Source: Paenimyroides baculatum (GTDB taxonomy: Bacteria; Bacteroidota; Bacteroidia; Flavobacteriales; Flavobacteriaceae). From it: 64,000 nt of DNA. The notes below the pieces were generated by a model. That model had not been told where the DNA came from. It searched no databases and saw only the letters and a list, made by a program, of their open reading frames with translations. Positions 53,977 through 64,000 of the stretch are shown here, piece by piece; position 1 is the stretch's first letter, and every line of letters begins with the position of its first letter. The position numbers and the translations under genes are program-made. The stretch spans positions 17,727-81,726 of the forward strand of contig NZ_VWSG01000012.1 in NCBI RefSeq assembly GCF_008629655.1, read 5' to 3'.

Positions 53977-54681
53977 CTAAAATGCCACCTTATTAAACGC
54001 CCAATTCTTAGTATCTATCAGTAACAATTCATTACATAGAACTTCCATATCACAGATAATCTGTAATGTTTGCATCGCCATTATACTCCCGACAATTCCT
54101 GGTAAAGGTCCTAAAACTCCTAAACTGTCACAGTCAGGCAAGCTCTCTTGGTTAGGTGGTTCAAGGAATATATCACGCAAGTTTTTACTGCCCTTGTAAT
54201 TGAATACAGCTACTTGTCCTTCAAACGATAAAATACTGCCATAAACTAAAAGTTTACCAAGCTGCACACAGGCATCGTTCACTAAATATCGTGTCGTAAA
54301 ATTATCCGACCCATCGATAACGATGTCGTAAGGATGGATGATTTGTTGTACATTTTCAATCGTGATTTTTTCTTTTATCGGAATGAAATGCACATCGCTA
54401 TTTAATGCTGAAACAAACTCCGACGCACTTTCTACTTTCGGTTTACCTACATTTTTTTCTTGATATATCACCTGACGGTTAAGGTTATGAATTTCCAAAG
54501 TATCAAAATCAGCAACTGCTAAAGTACCTACTCCTGCTGCCGCTAAATACTGAATTACCGGACTTCCCAATCCGCCTGCTCCGATGACCAGAACCTTTGC
54601 TGCCCTTATTTTCCGTTGCCCTTCCACACCGATTTCTTCAATAAAAATCTGTCGACTATATCGTGTAAAATTATCTTTCAT
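53977..54681 (-). CDS. thiF: ThiF/MoeB-type adenylyltransferase for ThiS
   Basis: About 234 residues from the ATG at 54679-54681 (MKDNFTRYSRQIF); a frame to 54714 overlaps thiH. GAGGLGSPVIQYLAAAGVG is the ATP site, and LPDCDSLGVLGPLPGIVGS carries the Cys equivalent to the acyl-disulfide Cys of E. coli ThiF. The structural zinc CxxC pairs of E. coli ThiF are absent. The enzyme adenylates the GG end of ThiS for sulfur transfer. Last gene of the operon. Confidence 0.85.
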   Translation of the reverse strand: MKDNFTRYSRQIFIEEIGVEGQRKIRAAKVLVIGAGGLGSPVIQYLAAAGVGTLAVADFDTLEIHNLNRQVIYQEKNVGKPKVESASEFVSALNSDVHFIPIKEKITIENVQQIIHPYDIVIDGSDNFTTRYLVNDACVQLGKLLVYGSILSFEGQVAVFNYKGSKNLRDIFLEPPNQESLPDCDSLGVLGPLPGIVGSIMAMQTLQIICDMEVLCNELLLIDTKNWAFNKVAF

Positions 54682-54686
54682 TTTCT

Positions 54687-55817
54687 TCAAGCATTTGAAT
54701 ACACCGTTTCCCAATCTTTCATGATGGGATCATAGCCGGCTTCGAGAATCAGATTACGGACGGTTTCCATACTGCGTTCGTCGCTAGTTTCAAACTGCTC
54801 TAATGATTGCCGATCTACCACATAACCGCCCGGATTGGTTTTGGAAGCCGCACTCATTGAGGTGGCTCCTAGCGAAATAATATGATTTCGGAATTTTTCA
54901 TTTTCACGGGTAGATATAGAAATTTCCAAATCCTCGTTCCAAATGCGATAGGCACAAATCAATTGCAGCAAATCGCGGTCTTCCATTATGAAATTTGGTT
55001 CTATAATCCCCTCTGCCGGACGCAATCTTGGAAATGAAACCGAATACTTCGTTTGCCAATAGTTTTTTTGTAAATAATCGATATGCAAAGCGTTGAAAAA
55101 GCTATCTACCCGCCAATCCTCCAGGCCTAGCAAAACGCCCAAACCTATTTTGTGCATTCCTGCCTGCCCGATTCGGTCAGGCGTATTCAAACGAAATTCA
55201 AAATTGGATTTCTTGCCTTTGGGGTGATAGGCTTTGTACACTTGCTGATGATACGTTTCCTGATAAACCAGAACGGTGTGTACACCTGCCTCTTTCAATT
55301 CTTCATATTCTTCCAACGATAGCGGTTGAACTTCGATGGAAATATGAGTGAAATGCGGACGTAATAAGTTAATCGCATTCTTAAAATAATCTACGCCTAC
55401 GATTCTGTTAGCTTCACCACTCACCAATAAAACGTGATTACCCCCCATGGCTTTTAGTGCCATCGCTTCAAGCATAATCTCGGCATTGGATAGCGTTTTA
55501 CGTTTGATTTTATTGTCCAGACTAAAACCACAATAGGTGCAAATGTTCTGGCACTCGTTGCTAAGGTACAGGGGAGCGTATAACTGAATGGTTTTACCAA
55601 ACCGTTTCTGCGTTAACTGTTGTGATAGCTGAGCCATTCGCTCTAAATACGGTGCCGCGGCAGGTGATAATAAGATCAGAAAATCGTTTATCGTTCGTTT
55701 GTTTTTAGACAAGACAAAGGCTACATCAGCTACCGTGCTGGAATAGATTTTCTCCCTGACCTTTTCCCAATCGTACTGTTTAAAAAGCTGTTCAAATGAA
55801 TGTGGCATATCAATCAA
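54687..55817 (-). CDS. thiH: 2-iminoacetate synthase (radical SAM tyrosine lyase) ThiH
   Basis: 376 residues. The radical SAM cluster motif is [10 protein letters not shown] (C-x3-C-x2-C). [29 protein letters not shown] and RLRPAEG are typical ThiH phrases. It splits tyrosine to give the dehydroglycine used by ThiG, and is the oxygen-sensitive alternative to ThiO. It overlaps the thiG end by 8 bases. Confidence 0.93.
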   Translation of the reverse strand: MIDMPHSFEQLFKQYDWEKVREKIYSSTVADVAFVLSKNKRTINDFLILLSPAAAPYLERMAQLSQQLTQKRFGKTIQLYAPLYLSNECQNICTYCGFSLDNKIKRKTLSNAEIMLEAMALKAMGGNHVLLVSGEANRIVGVDYFKNAINLLRPHFTHISIEVQPLSLEEYEELKEAGVHTVLVYQETYHQQVYKAYHPKGKKSNFEFRLNTPDRIGQAGMHKIGLGVLLGLEDWRVDSFFNALHIDYLQKNYWQTKYSVSFPRLRPAEGIIEPNFIMEDRDLLQLICAYRIWNEDLEISISTRENEKFRNHIISLGATSMSAASKTNPGGYVVDRQSLEQFETSDERSMETVRNLILEAGYDPIMKDWETVYSNA

Positions 55818-56580
55818 ATAAAAAGGCGGTTAAAGGACTTGAAGCTTGTGCAGCAGATTGGACAGTTCCCAATCCGGCTTCGTAAGCTTTTCTACCTGCT
55901 ATCACTGCCTCTTTGAACGCTTCTGCCATCTGTACAGGATTTCGGGCAACAGCAATGGCAGTATTTACCAGTACCGCATCAGCACCTAATTCCATGGCTT
56001 TGGAAGCGTCAGACGGAGCTCCGATACCGGCATCTACTACCACGGGAACTTTACTCTGTTCAATGATTATCTCCAGAAAATCCACTGTTCGCAAACCTTT
56101 ATTACTCCCTATGGGTGCTCCCAAAGGCATGACCACAGCTGTTCCTGCATCTTCAAGACGTTTGCACAATACGGGATCGGCATGGATATAAGGCATTACC
56201 ACAAAACCTAATTTTGCCAATTCTTCTGTAGCTTTTAATGTTTCGATCGGATCGGGCATTAGATACCTTGGGTCGGGATGGATCTCTAATTTCACCCAAT
56301 TTGTTTCCAACGCTTCCCGTGCCAATTGTGCTGCCAAAACCGCTTCTTTGGCATGACGAGCACCGGATGTATTTGGGAGCAAATTCACATTTGGAATTTG
56401 CAAAGCCGATAATAAATCCCCGTCTTTTTTGTTCGTATCAATGCGTTTCAATGCCATGGTTACCAGTTCAGATTCAGAAATGCGAACCGCTTCGGTCATA
56501 TCCTGTAAATTGCCAAACTTGCCCGTTCCTAAAAACAAGCGTGAAACAAAGGTTTTATCTGCTATTTGTAATTTATTCAT
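55810..56580 (-). CDS. thiG: Thiazole synthase ThiG
   Basis: 256 residues, the normal length. [11 protein letters not shown] at the start, [24 protein letters not shown] (with the Schiff-base Lys) and [16 protein letters not shown] are ThiG signatures. It forms the thiazole phosphate from deoxyxylulose 5-phosphate, dehydroglycine and ThiS-thiocarboxylate. The 4-base overlap with thiE suggests coupled translation. Confidence 0.94.
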   Translation of the reverse strand: MNKLQIADKTFVSRLFLGTGKFGNLQDMTEAVRISESELVTMALKRIDTNKKDGDLLSALQIPNVNLLPNTSGARHAKEAVLAAQLAREALETNWVKLEIHPDPRYLMPDPIETLKATEELAKLGFVVMPYIHADPVLCKRLEDAGTAVVMPLGAPIGSNKGLRTVDFLEIIIEQSKVPVVVDAGIGAPSDASKAMELGADAVLVNTAIAVARNPVQMAEAFKEAVIAGRKAYEAGLGTVQSAAQASSPLTAFLFD

Positions 56581-57188
56581 ACTGTTTGAATTTGTGGAAG
56601 GATGGAAGGATTTTGCGTTAACAAACCCGATAATGCTACTCCGTATATTCCTAAATGTTTTATACTTTCGATGTCATTAAGTTTGATACCGCCAATGGCG
56701 ATAATAGGTGGATATTCAATATTTTTGTCTTGCAAAGATTGTAGAATTGCCTGATAGCCTTCCAATCCTAAAATCGGACTTAATTTCTCTTTGGTCGTGG
56801 TAAATTGATACGGGCCTAAACCAATATAATCACAGCCTTCGGTTATTCTTTGCCGTACATTTTCTAAGGTATTTGCGGTGCCGCCAATGATTTTATGAGA
56901 ACCTAAAACAGCTCTTGCATTCGCAATGCTTTCATCGTCCAAGCCCAGATGCACGCCATCTGCATCAATGGCTTTAGCCACTTGCACATGATCATTGATA
57001 ATGAAAGTCGCCCGATAGCTTTCGCATATCATTTTTAGTTTTTCGCTGAGTTGTAACAACTCTTTTTCAGATGCTTCTTTCCACCGAAGCTGAATCCAAT
57101 CCGCTCCGTTATCCAATACTTTTCGGATATTTTGTTCCTGTTCCAAAGCAGTATAGCCTTGGGAGATATAATGTAATCTGCTAATCAT
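56577..57188 (-). CDS. thiE: Thiamine-phosphate synthase ThiE
   Basis: 203 residues. [60 protein letters not shown] and IAIGGI are ThiE motifs. It joins the pyrimidine and thiazole moieties. A second, more divergent member of the family is at 57879-58466 in the same operon. Overlaps thiD by 8 bases. Confidence 0.92.
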   Translation of the reverse strand: MISRLHYISQGYTALEQEQNIRKVLDNGADWIQLRWKEASEKELLQLSEKLKMICESYRATFIINDHVQVAKAIDADGVHLGLDDESIANARAVLGSHKIIGGTANTLENVRQRITEGCDYIGLGPYQFTTTKEKLSPILGLEGYQAILQSLQDKNIEYPPIIAIGGIKLNDIESIKHLGIYGVALSGLLTQNPSILPQIQTV

Positions 57189-57878
57189 GATGATGTCCTA
57201 ATAAATAAGGGTGACTGTTTAAATATTGTTCTACATATTTTTTTCCCAATCGGCAAGCAGTTTCCAAATCTTTGCCTAATGTTAAGTGAGCCGCAATGGC
57301 AGCGGATAAGACACACCCCGAACCATGTTTGGGATGAACGGAAGTTGTATCGGGCAAAATCGCGATCTTGTGAGTTCCTGTTCTTAAAATATCAACACCG
57401 ACTTGCTCTTTTCGATGTCCGTCTTTGATAAGTACTTTATTACTTTCGGTCAGTACCAATTCAAGCAGTTTATACTCGTCAACATTTGGGGTCAACAAAT
57501 CTATATTAGCTAGTACTTCAGGTAATTTCGTTACATCATCTTCATTGAAAAAAGTAAAACCGGAAGAAGATTTAATGACCGGATCCCAAATGATAAAGGT
57601 TTCCGAATTATTTACTTTGACGGTATCCACGATGCTTTTCAAAAACGTAAAATCTTTGACAACCCCGATTTTGACAACTTGGATAATGTATTGATTCATC
57701 AAAACTTCGATACTTTTTTGAACTGTTTGTATATCCTGCCATTCGCTTGCCACGAAGTGGTCTTCAGTTTGAATCGTATTTGCGGTAATGATTGCCATGC
57801 CCTGCGTTTTGAGTTGTTCAAATGTTTTGACATCTGCCAATACACCTGCTCCGCCACAAGGATCGAAACCAGCGATGC

Positions 57879-57906
<28 letters not shown>
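57181..57906 (-). CDS. thiD: Hydroxymethylpyrimidine (phosphate) kinase ThiD
   Basis: 241 residues. SIAGFDPCGGAGVLADVKTF at the start, WDPVIKSSSGFTFF, LTPNVDEYKLL and the C-terminal HPKHGSGCVLSAAIAAHL (anion hole and catalytic region) identify the ribokinase-like ThiD, which makes HMP-PP. Slightly shorter than the E. coli enzyme (266). It follows the TenI/ThiE-like gene with a 28-base overlap. Confidence 0.92.
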
Positions 57907-60289
<2,383 letters not shown>

Positions 60290-60496
60290 TTATCCGCCTT
60301 GCGTGGCAGTGATGATCAATATTGTGTCGTTAGATTTTAGTTGAGCAGAGCCCCAGTGTTTTTGAGGAACAACCTGATTGTTGAGAGCAACGGCAATACC
60401 TTTTTCCTTCTTAAGATTTTCGGACAAGAGCAATTGTTCCAGCGATGACGGTGGTTTTTTAAAAAACTTTTTTTGGTGATTGATTGTGAGTTCCAT
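60290..60496 (-). CDS. thiS: Sulfur carrier protein ThiS
   Basis: 68 residues, ubiquitin-like, ending in the Gly-Gly needed for adenylation (ATQGG). KEKGIAVALNNQVVPQKHWG is the ThiS core. Its start codon lies in one arm of a long hairpin, so translation can be blocked in the leader. First gene of the thiamin operon. Confidence 0.92.
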   Translation of the reverse strand: MELTINHQKKFFKKPPSSLEQLLLSENLKKEKGIAVALNNQVVPQKHWGSAQLKSNDTILIITATQGG

Positions 60497-60529
60497 TCCT
60501 AAATTTTAATGATTAAAAACTTTAGGAAT
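60495..60529 (-). promoter_or_regulatory. Hairpin that covers the thiS start (riboswitch expression platform)
   Basis: Arms ATTCCTAAA (60495-60503) and TTTAGGAAT (60521-60529) with further A-T pairing inside. On the reverse strand the 3' arm includes AGGA and the AT of the thiS start codon, so folding would hide both. No T run follows, which argues for control of translation, not termination. Confidence 0.6.
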
Positions 60530-60565
60530 GTCCACAAATGTGCAGAATAGCACATACGCAAGACA

Positions 60566-60652
60566 GACTACTTTTCCCTACGCTGGTATGATCCAGATCA
60601 GGTTCAAAGGGTAAAATCTCAGCCTATAATTATTTATAGACACCCCTAAAGT
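60566..60652 (-). promoter_or_regulatory. TPP riboswitch (THI element)
   Basis: The reverse strand reads AGGGGTGTC ... GGCTGAGA ... ACCCTTTGAACCTGATCTGG ... CCAGCGTAGGGAA, the invariant boxes of the TPP aptamer. It lies about 70 bases before thiS and is expected to shut off the operon when thiamin pyrophosphate is plentiful. Confidence 0.95.
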
Positions 60653-60657
60653 TTAAA

Positions 60658-60665
60658 CGAAGATA
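60658..60665 (-). promoter_or_regulatory. -7 promoter element of the thiamin operon
   Basis: The reverse strand reads TATCTTCG, one mismatch from TAnnTTTG. It places the RNA start near 60651, right at the 5' end of the riboswitch. Confidence 0.4.
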
Positions 60666-60767
60666 ATGAATATTTTTATAATCCTCTCTTATTTCTAATT
60701 GCAGGTAACAAAATTTTATATTAAATGCAAAAGTAGTTTGTTTTGATAAAAGTTATTTATATTATAA

Positions 60768-60917
60768 AAACCTCTGAATTATGTAATTGTATACGAAACT
60801 GTTCCTGTAACTATTGAATATGAACTTTCAGAATCTGGGAAAATTTTCCGAGATGTACTTGATATTATGTTGAAATGGGGTCTGGAACATAGAAAAAGGG
60901 TTATTAATACTGAATAA
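60768..60917 (+). pseudogene. 3' fragment of an HxlR-family regulator gene
   Basis: The frame preceding the stop at 60915-60917 encodes about 49 residues: PLNYVIVYETVPVTIEYELS, then ESGKIFRDVLDIMLKWG and LEHRKRVINTE. The TVPVTVEYELTELG and L..W pattern is the wing and C-terminal helix of HxlR-type winged HTH regulators. The recognition helix and N-terminus are missing, replaced by AT-rich DNA with a stop codon at 60765. A degraded gene remnant. Confidence 0.6.
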
Positions 60918-61328
60918 ACACAATTTGTAGAAGTATAGTTATCTATAAATATTAAACTTCTTTTATAGTTTTAAATATATTAATATATCTAAATCATTGT
61001 TTCTCTAAATCGTCAGCAAAGAGTAGGCACTTCATAAAAAGAACTTAGAGGAGTTTTTTAACTAAAAAATGTGACTTAAATTATGGCTCACTAAAAAAGA
61101 AATCATAAAAATATTTACTTACTAAATATGAAAATGACGCAACTACCTGCTACTATATAATTTAAATCAACCATTCTCTTCTTATAAATCGGTACTGAAA
61201 AAATAATAGTATTCAGATTAAAATGATTGCTAAAACATTTTTTGCTAGCAAATAACTACGTTTTAAAGACAAAAAATGCCGCCTATATAAATTTCAATTT
61301 CTAATAGTATACCTTTATCAAAACTAAA
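60918..61328. other. Intergenic region without recognised gene
   Basis: About 410 bases of AT-rich DNA between the HxlR remnant and the tRNA-His terminator. Stops are frequent in all frames and I see no RNA gene, repeat or terminator. It looks like decayed sequence. Confidence 0.5.
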
Positions 61329-61355
61329 AAAGCGATTCAATTTTTGAATCGCTTT
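61329..61355 (-). terminator. Terminator of the tRNA-His pair
   Basis: AAAGCGATTCAA / TTGAATCGCTTT with a 3-base loop, then TTTTTAG on the reverse strand. It lies 5 bases after the encoded CCA end. Confidence 0.8.
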
Positions 61356-61360
61356 AATAT

Positions 61361-61438
<78 letters not shown>

Positions 61439-61478
61439 GTATAGGAGTTTTATTTTAAAAGCCAACTCTGAGCTTTTG

Positions 61479-61553
<75 letters not shown>

Positions 61554-61571
61554 GTGTTTGTTTAACGAGTG

Positions 61572-61601
61572 CAAATATACAGATATTTCAATGCTTCGCA
61601 A
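61572..61601 (-). promoter_or_regulatory. Promoter of the tRNA-His pair
   Basis: On the reverse strand TTG (61601-61599), a 19-base spacer and TATATTTG (61579-61572) match the Bacteroidota consensus exactly. The -7 element is 19 bases before the first tRNA. Confidence 0.75.
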
Positions 61602-61617
61602 ACATTTTTTTAGTTTT

Positions 61618-62334
61618 TTATTTCAAATCTGCTAAGCTGTTGACTGCCAAATATCTTTCTACGGTGAAACCTTCGGCATAATCAGCAAAAACCAATCTTC
61701 CCAAATCTTTTGCTCGATATTCAACACTTTCGGTAAAGTTTTTAGTTGCAATTGGTGAAACCGGTTCTTTTGAATTTGGATCGTAAAACTGTGAACTGTA
61801 TGCCATAACAGCATCTAATTTTGTTTGCATAAATTCAGAAATATCAACAACAAAATCTGGTTCAATATTTTTCCACTGTATGTAATGATACACTAATTTT
61901 GGTCGCCATTCGGTTTGATTAATTCCATCTAAAGATGTTTCAATTCTTCGCAATCCTGATAAAAAACAAGCATCAGAAACCAATTTACTTCCTTTGCCAT
62001 GATCAATATGTCGATCATCAATTGCGTTACATAAAACGATCTCCGGCTGATATTTTCTAATCATTTTAATTATTTCCAACTGATGTGTTTCATCATTCAA
62101 AAAGAAACCATCGCGAAAATTAAGATTTTCTCTAACCGATACTCCTAAAATTTCTGCAGCTTTAGTCGCTTCCATATCTCGAATTTCAGCTGATCCACGG
62201 GTTCCTAATTCGCCTCGGGTTAAATCTACGATTCCTACCTTTTTTCCTAACGAAATTTCTTTTGCTATTGTTGCTCCACATCCTAATTCAACATCGTCTG
62301 GATGTGCTCCAAAAGCCAATATATCTAATTTCAT
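61618..62334 (-). CDS. bshB1: Bacillithiol biosynthesis deacetylase BshB1
   Basis: 238 residues. FGAHPDDVELGCGATI holds the zinc His/Asp/Asp, TRGELGTRGS and DDRHIDHGKGS the remaining site, and YSSQFYDP the C-terminal signature of BshB1. It deacetylates GlcNAc-malate made by BshA (bshA is at 8140-9267). The start overlaps the isochorismate synthase stop by 4 bases, and its end is 65 bases from the tRNA-His promoter. Confidence 0.92.
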   Translation of the reverse strand: MKLDILAFGAHPDDVELGCGATIAKEISLGKKVGIVDLTRGELGTRGSAEIRDMEATKAAEILGVSVRENLNFRDGFFLNDETHQLEIIKMIRKYQPEIVLCNAIDDRHIDHGKGSKLVSDACFLSGLRRIETSLDGINQTEWRPKLVYHYIQWKNIEPDFVVDISEFMQTKLDAVMAYSSQFYDPNSKEPVSPIATKNFTESVEYRAKDLGRLVFADYAEGFTVERYLAVNSLADLK

Positions 62335-63386
62335 AAAATACTTTTAACGGTTTTGCTTTTATTCACTGTTTCGTAATATTCGCTTTCCGGATCGCTGTCT
62401 TTATTCACACCGCCACCCAAAAACAAATAGGCTTTAGATTTTTCAATCTTCATGCAGCGCAAATTTACGAACAGATTGCTGTTATCAGAATAATCTAGGT
62501 TATTAAATTTCCATTCGCCCAAATATCCGCCATAATATTCTCTGTTGTATCCTTCGTTTTTAACAATAAAATCATGAGCCGCTTTTTTAGGAAAACCACA
62601 CAATGCTGGAGTTGGATGCAAGGCTTTTACAACCTTAAAATCATTTTCTTTGTTTGATAATTCTGCTTGAATATCTGTTTTTATATGAATAAGAGATCCT
62701 GCCTTAAAAGCATAAGGTTCAGTTTGTTGCAAATTTTCTGTAAAAGGCTGCAAAGCATCAACAATAAAATTGGTTACGATTTGCTGTTCTTTAATTTCTT
62801 TATCGCCCCAAACAACATCCTTGAAATTAGAATCAGAAGCAACCATCGTTCCTGCCAAAGCAACAGTTTGTACTTTATTATTTTCGATCTTTACCAATTG
62901 TTCGGGTGTTGCACCCATCCACACACCAACTTCAGGATGATAAAACCAATAAACAAAAGCGGTGGGATATTTTTTAAGGAACCGATTAAAGTAAATTTCG
63001 TAAGAATTTTCATTGATAGGAACTTCTTCTTTTCTAGAAAGAACTACTTTTTCGATTGAGTTATTTTTGATAGCTTCGATTCCTTTTGATACTAATTGAA
63101 TATGAAAAGATTTATCTACATTTGAATTTTCAAGCGACTGTTCATTTTCAGAAAAATCAACGTTAAAATCTTGATCATCCTGAACCAATTGACATTCATC
63201 GGGATAAAAAACAACTTTTTCTTCGCCAGAAAATGGAGCAAAAACAAAACAGCTTTTCTCCAATTCCGTAACCTTATTTAAATGATTTTCTATTTGAAAC
63301 CAACCTAAACGAGTTACTTCATTAGGCTCTCGATAAATTACAAAAGGAAGATTTTCAGACAGTGCCCTTACTAATAAATCCTGCAT
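62331..63386 (-). CDS. Isochorismate synthase (MenF-type)
   Basis: 351 residues of the chorismate-utilising enzyme family: IEKVVLSRKEEVPIN, TPEQLVKIENNKVQTVALAGTM, HPTPALCGFPKKAA and YYGGYLGEW. The AGT and HPTPALCGFP motifs are those of isochorismate synthases, which start menaquinone (or siderophore) synthesis. The thioesterase gene next to it points to menaquinone, as does the main quinone of flavobacteria. Slightly shorter at the N-terminus than E. coli MenF. Confidence 0.88.
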   Translation of the reverse strand: MQDLLVRALSENLPFVIYREPNEVTRLGWFQIENHLNKVTELEKSCFVFAPFSGEEKVVFYPDECQLVQDDQDFNVDFSENEQSLENSNVDKSFHIQLVSKGIEAIKNNSIEKVVLSRKEEVPINENSYEIYFNRFLKKYPTAFVYWFYHPEVGVWMGATPEQLVKIENNKVQTVALAGTMVASDSNFKDVVWGDKEIKEQQIVTNFIVDALQPFTENLQQTEPYAFKAGSLIHIKTDIQAELSNKENDFKVVKALHPTPALCGFPKKAAHDFIVKNEGYNREYYGGYLGEWKFNNLDYSDNSNLFVNLRCMKIEKSKAYLFLGGGVNKDSDPESEYYETVNKSKTVKSIL

Positions 63387-63387
63387 A

Positions 63388-63801
63388 TTATTTAGGTAAA
63401 ATCATATTCGTTAATTTACAAAGCGATATCAACTGATTGTTTTCATCGGTAATTCGAATTCCCCACAAGTGTAGTTTACCGCCCTTATGAATAATTTTAG
63501 CAGTTGCAAAAACATCTCCATCACGCTTACTTTTAACATGATTTGCAGAAATCTCAATCCCGCGAACTTCATATTTTTCAATATCAACAAAAATCATCGA
63601 TTCTGCACTTCCTACACTTTCTGCCAAAGCAACCGATGCACCGCCATGTAACAACCCCATTGGCTGATGCACCTTACTATTCACAGGCATTTTTGCTGTT
63701 AAAAAATCATCGCCAGCATCAATATATTCAATATGCAAAGTTTCCATTAAGGTATTTTTGGTAAACTTATTGCACATTTCTAAAATCTTGATTTTATCCA
63801 T
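63388..63801 (-). CDS. Hotdog-fold thioesterase (PaaI/MenI-like)
   Basis: About 137 residues from the ATG at 63799-63801 (MDKIKILEM). MPVNSKVHQPMGLLHGGASVALAESVGS is the hotdog signature with the catalytic Glu, as in DHNA-CoA thioesterases (MenI/YdiI). Placed 2 bases before the isochorismate synthase, it fits the menaquinone route. PaaI-type phenylacetyl-CoA hydrolysis is the alternative. Confidence 0.82.
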   Translation of the reverse strand: MDKIKILEMCNKFTKNTLMETLHIEYIDAGDDFLTAKMPVNSKVHQPMGLLHGGASVALAESVGSAESMIFVDIEKYEVRGIEISANHVKSKRDGDVFATAKIIHKGGKLHLWGIRITDENNQLISLCKLTNMILPK

Positions 63802-63869
63802 ATCGTTTAAATATAAAACCACAATTTACAACCATTATTGCAGAAAAACCACAGAAAAAGATATAACAT

Positions 63870-64000
63870 ACAATAGTATTTGGGCAATCCCTTCCGCTGT
63901 TGCTACAGTTCGGGCTTTCGCGAGTCGCTTTTGTTTTTTCAAAACAAAGAGCTCCAACAATCGCTCTATCCCTATTGCGGGGTGTTGGGTGCTGGATATT
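63870..64000. repeat. GC-richer repeat-like sequence at the right edge
   Basis: About 130 bases of sequence unlike the neighbourhood, with phrases such as GGGCAATCCCTTCCGCTG, TTCGGGCTTTCGCG and TTGTTTTTTCAAAACAA (an inverted repeat). Similar non-coding strings occur many times in flavobacterial genomes, to my knowledge, but a copy count was not possible here and the element continues beyond the window. Confidence 0.4.

Overview
The window is AT-rich chromosomal DNA from a member of the Bacteroidota, most likely family Flavobacteriaceae. The evidence is a gliding-motility lipoprotein gene (gldI), a type IX secretion C-terminal sorting domain, bacillithiol genes (bshA, bshB1), a rRNA-type/housekeeping promoter signature of the Bacteroidota kind (TTG-N19-TAnnTTTG), and many lipoproteins and small proteins typical of flavobacteria. 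The genus cannot be fixed from the sequence alone.

Layout. 0-0.6 kb: start of a FixI/CcoI-type copper P-type ATPase, divergent from a Crp/Fnr regulator. 1.4-8.1 kb: nrnA-like DHH gene, gldI, two cyclophilin-FKBP fusion proteins, an M28 peptidase and a T9SS-exported propeller-like protein. 8.1-20.4 kb: bshA, a GH3/beta-lactamase fusion, a MepB-like protein, an ABC-F ATPase with a structured leader, an iron-sulfur oxidoreductase pair, an MCE protein and two N-acetylmuramoyl-alanine amidase copies, of which the second is frameshifted. The amidases and a relict of the lptD 5' end show a tandem duplication. 20.5-27.9 kb: lptD, a RidA protein, kdsB, a RecD-like helicase, a DUF3822-type protein, rsmD. 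27.9-38.8 kb: a carboxylate-use block with acs, a propionyl-CoA synthetase, a receiver protein, a transporter-histidine kinase of CrbS type, small membrane proteins, an MFS symporter, a porin and an IS1-like zinc-ribbon/HTH protein. 39-42.5 kb: dienelactone hydrolase-like protein, RNase P RNA, murQ and small flavobacterial proteins.

42.7-52.7 kb is the most accessory-looking part: a probable synthase-dependent exopolysaccharide locus with an AraC regulator, a TolC-like channel, an HlyD-like adaptor, a multi-zinc-ribbon (TackOD1-like) protein and a processive family 2 glycosyltransferase, followed by a beta-helix/propeller lipoprotein and, further off, a TIM-barrel glycosidase-like secreted protein. 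53.1-53.9 kb holds a DUF3050 gene with an in-frame TGA where a Trp codon is expected. 54-60.7 kb is a complete thiamin operon (thiS, C, E-like, D, E, G, H, F) under a TPP riboswitch whose platform folds over the thiS start codon. 60.7-61.6 kb has an HxlR-regulator fragment and two tandem tRNA-His genes. 61.6-63.8 kb is bshB1, an isochorismate synthase and a hotdog thioesterase, and the right edge runs into a GC-richer repeat-like sequence.

Functional themes: envelope building and recycling (LptD, KdsB, MCE protein, amidases, GH3, MurQ), bacillithiol synthesis, acetate/propionate uptake and activation with its own sensor, thiamin synthesis, and a candidate polysaccharide secretion machine.
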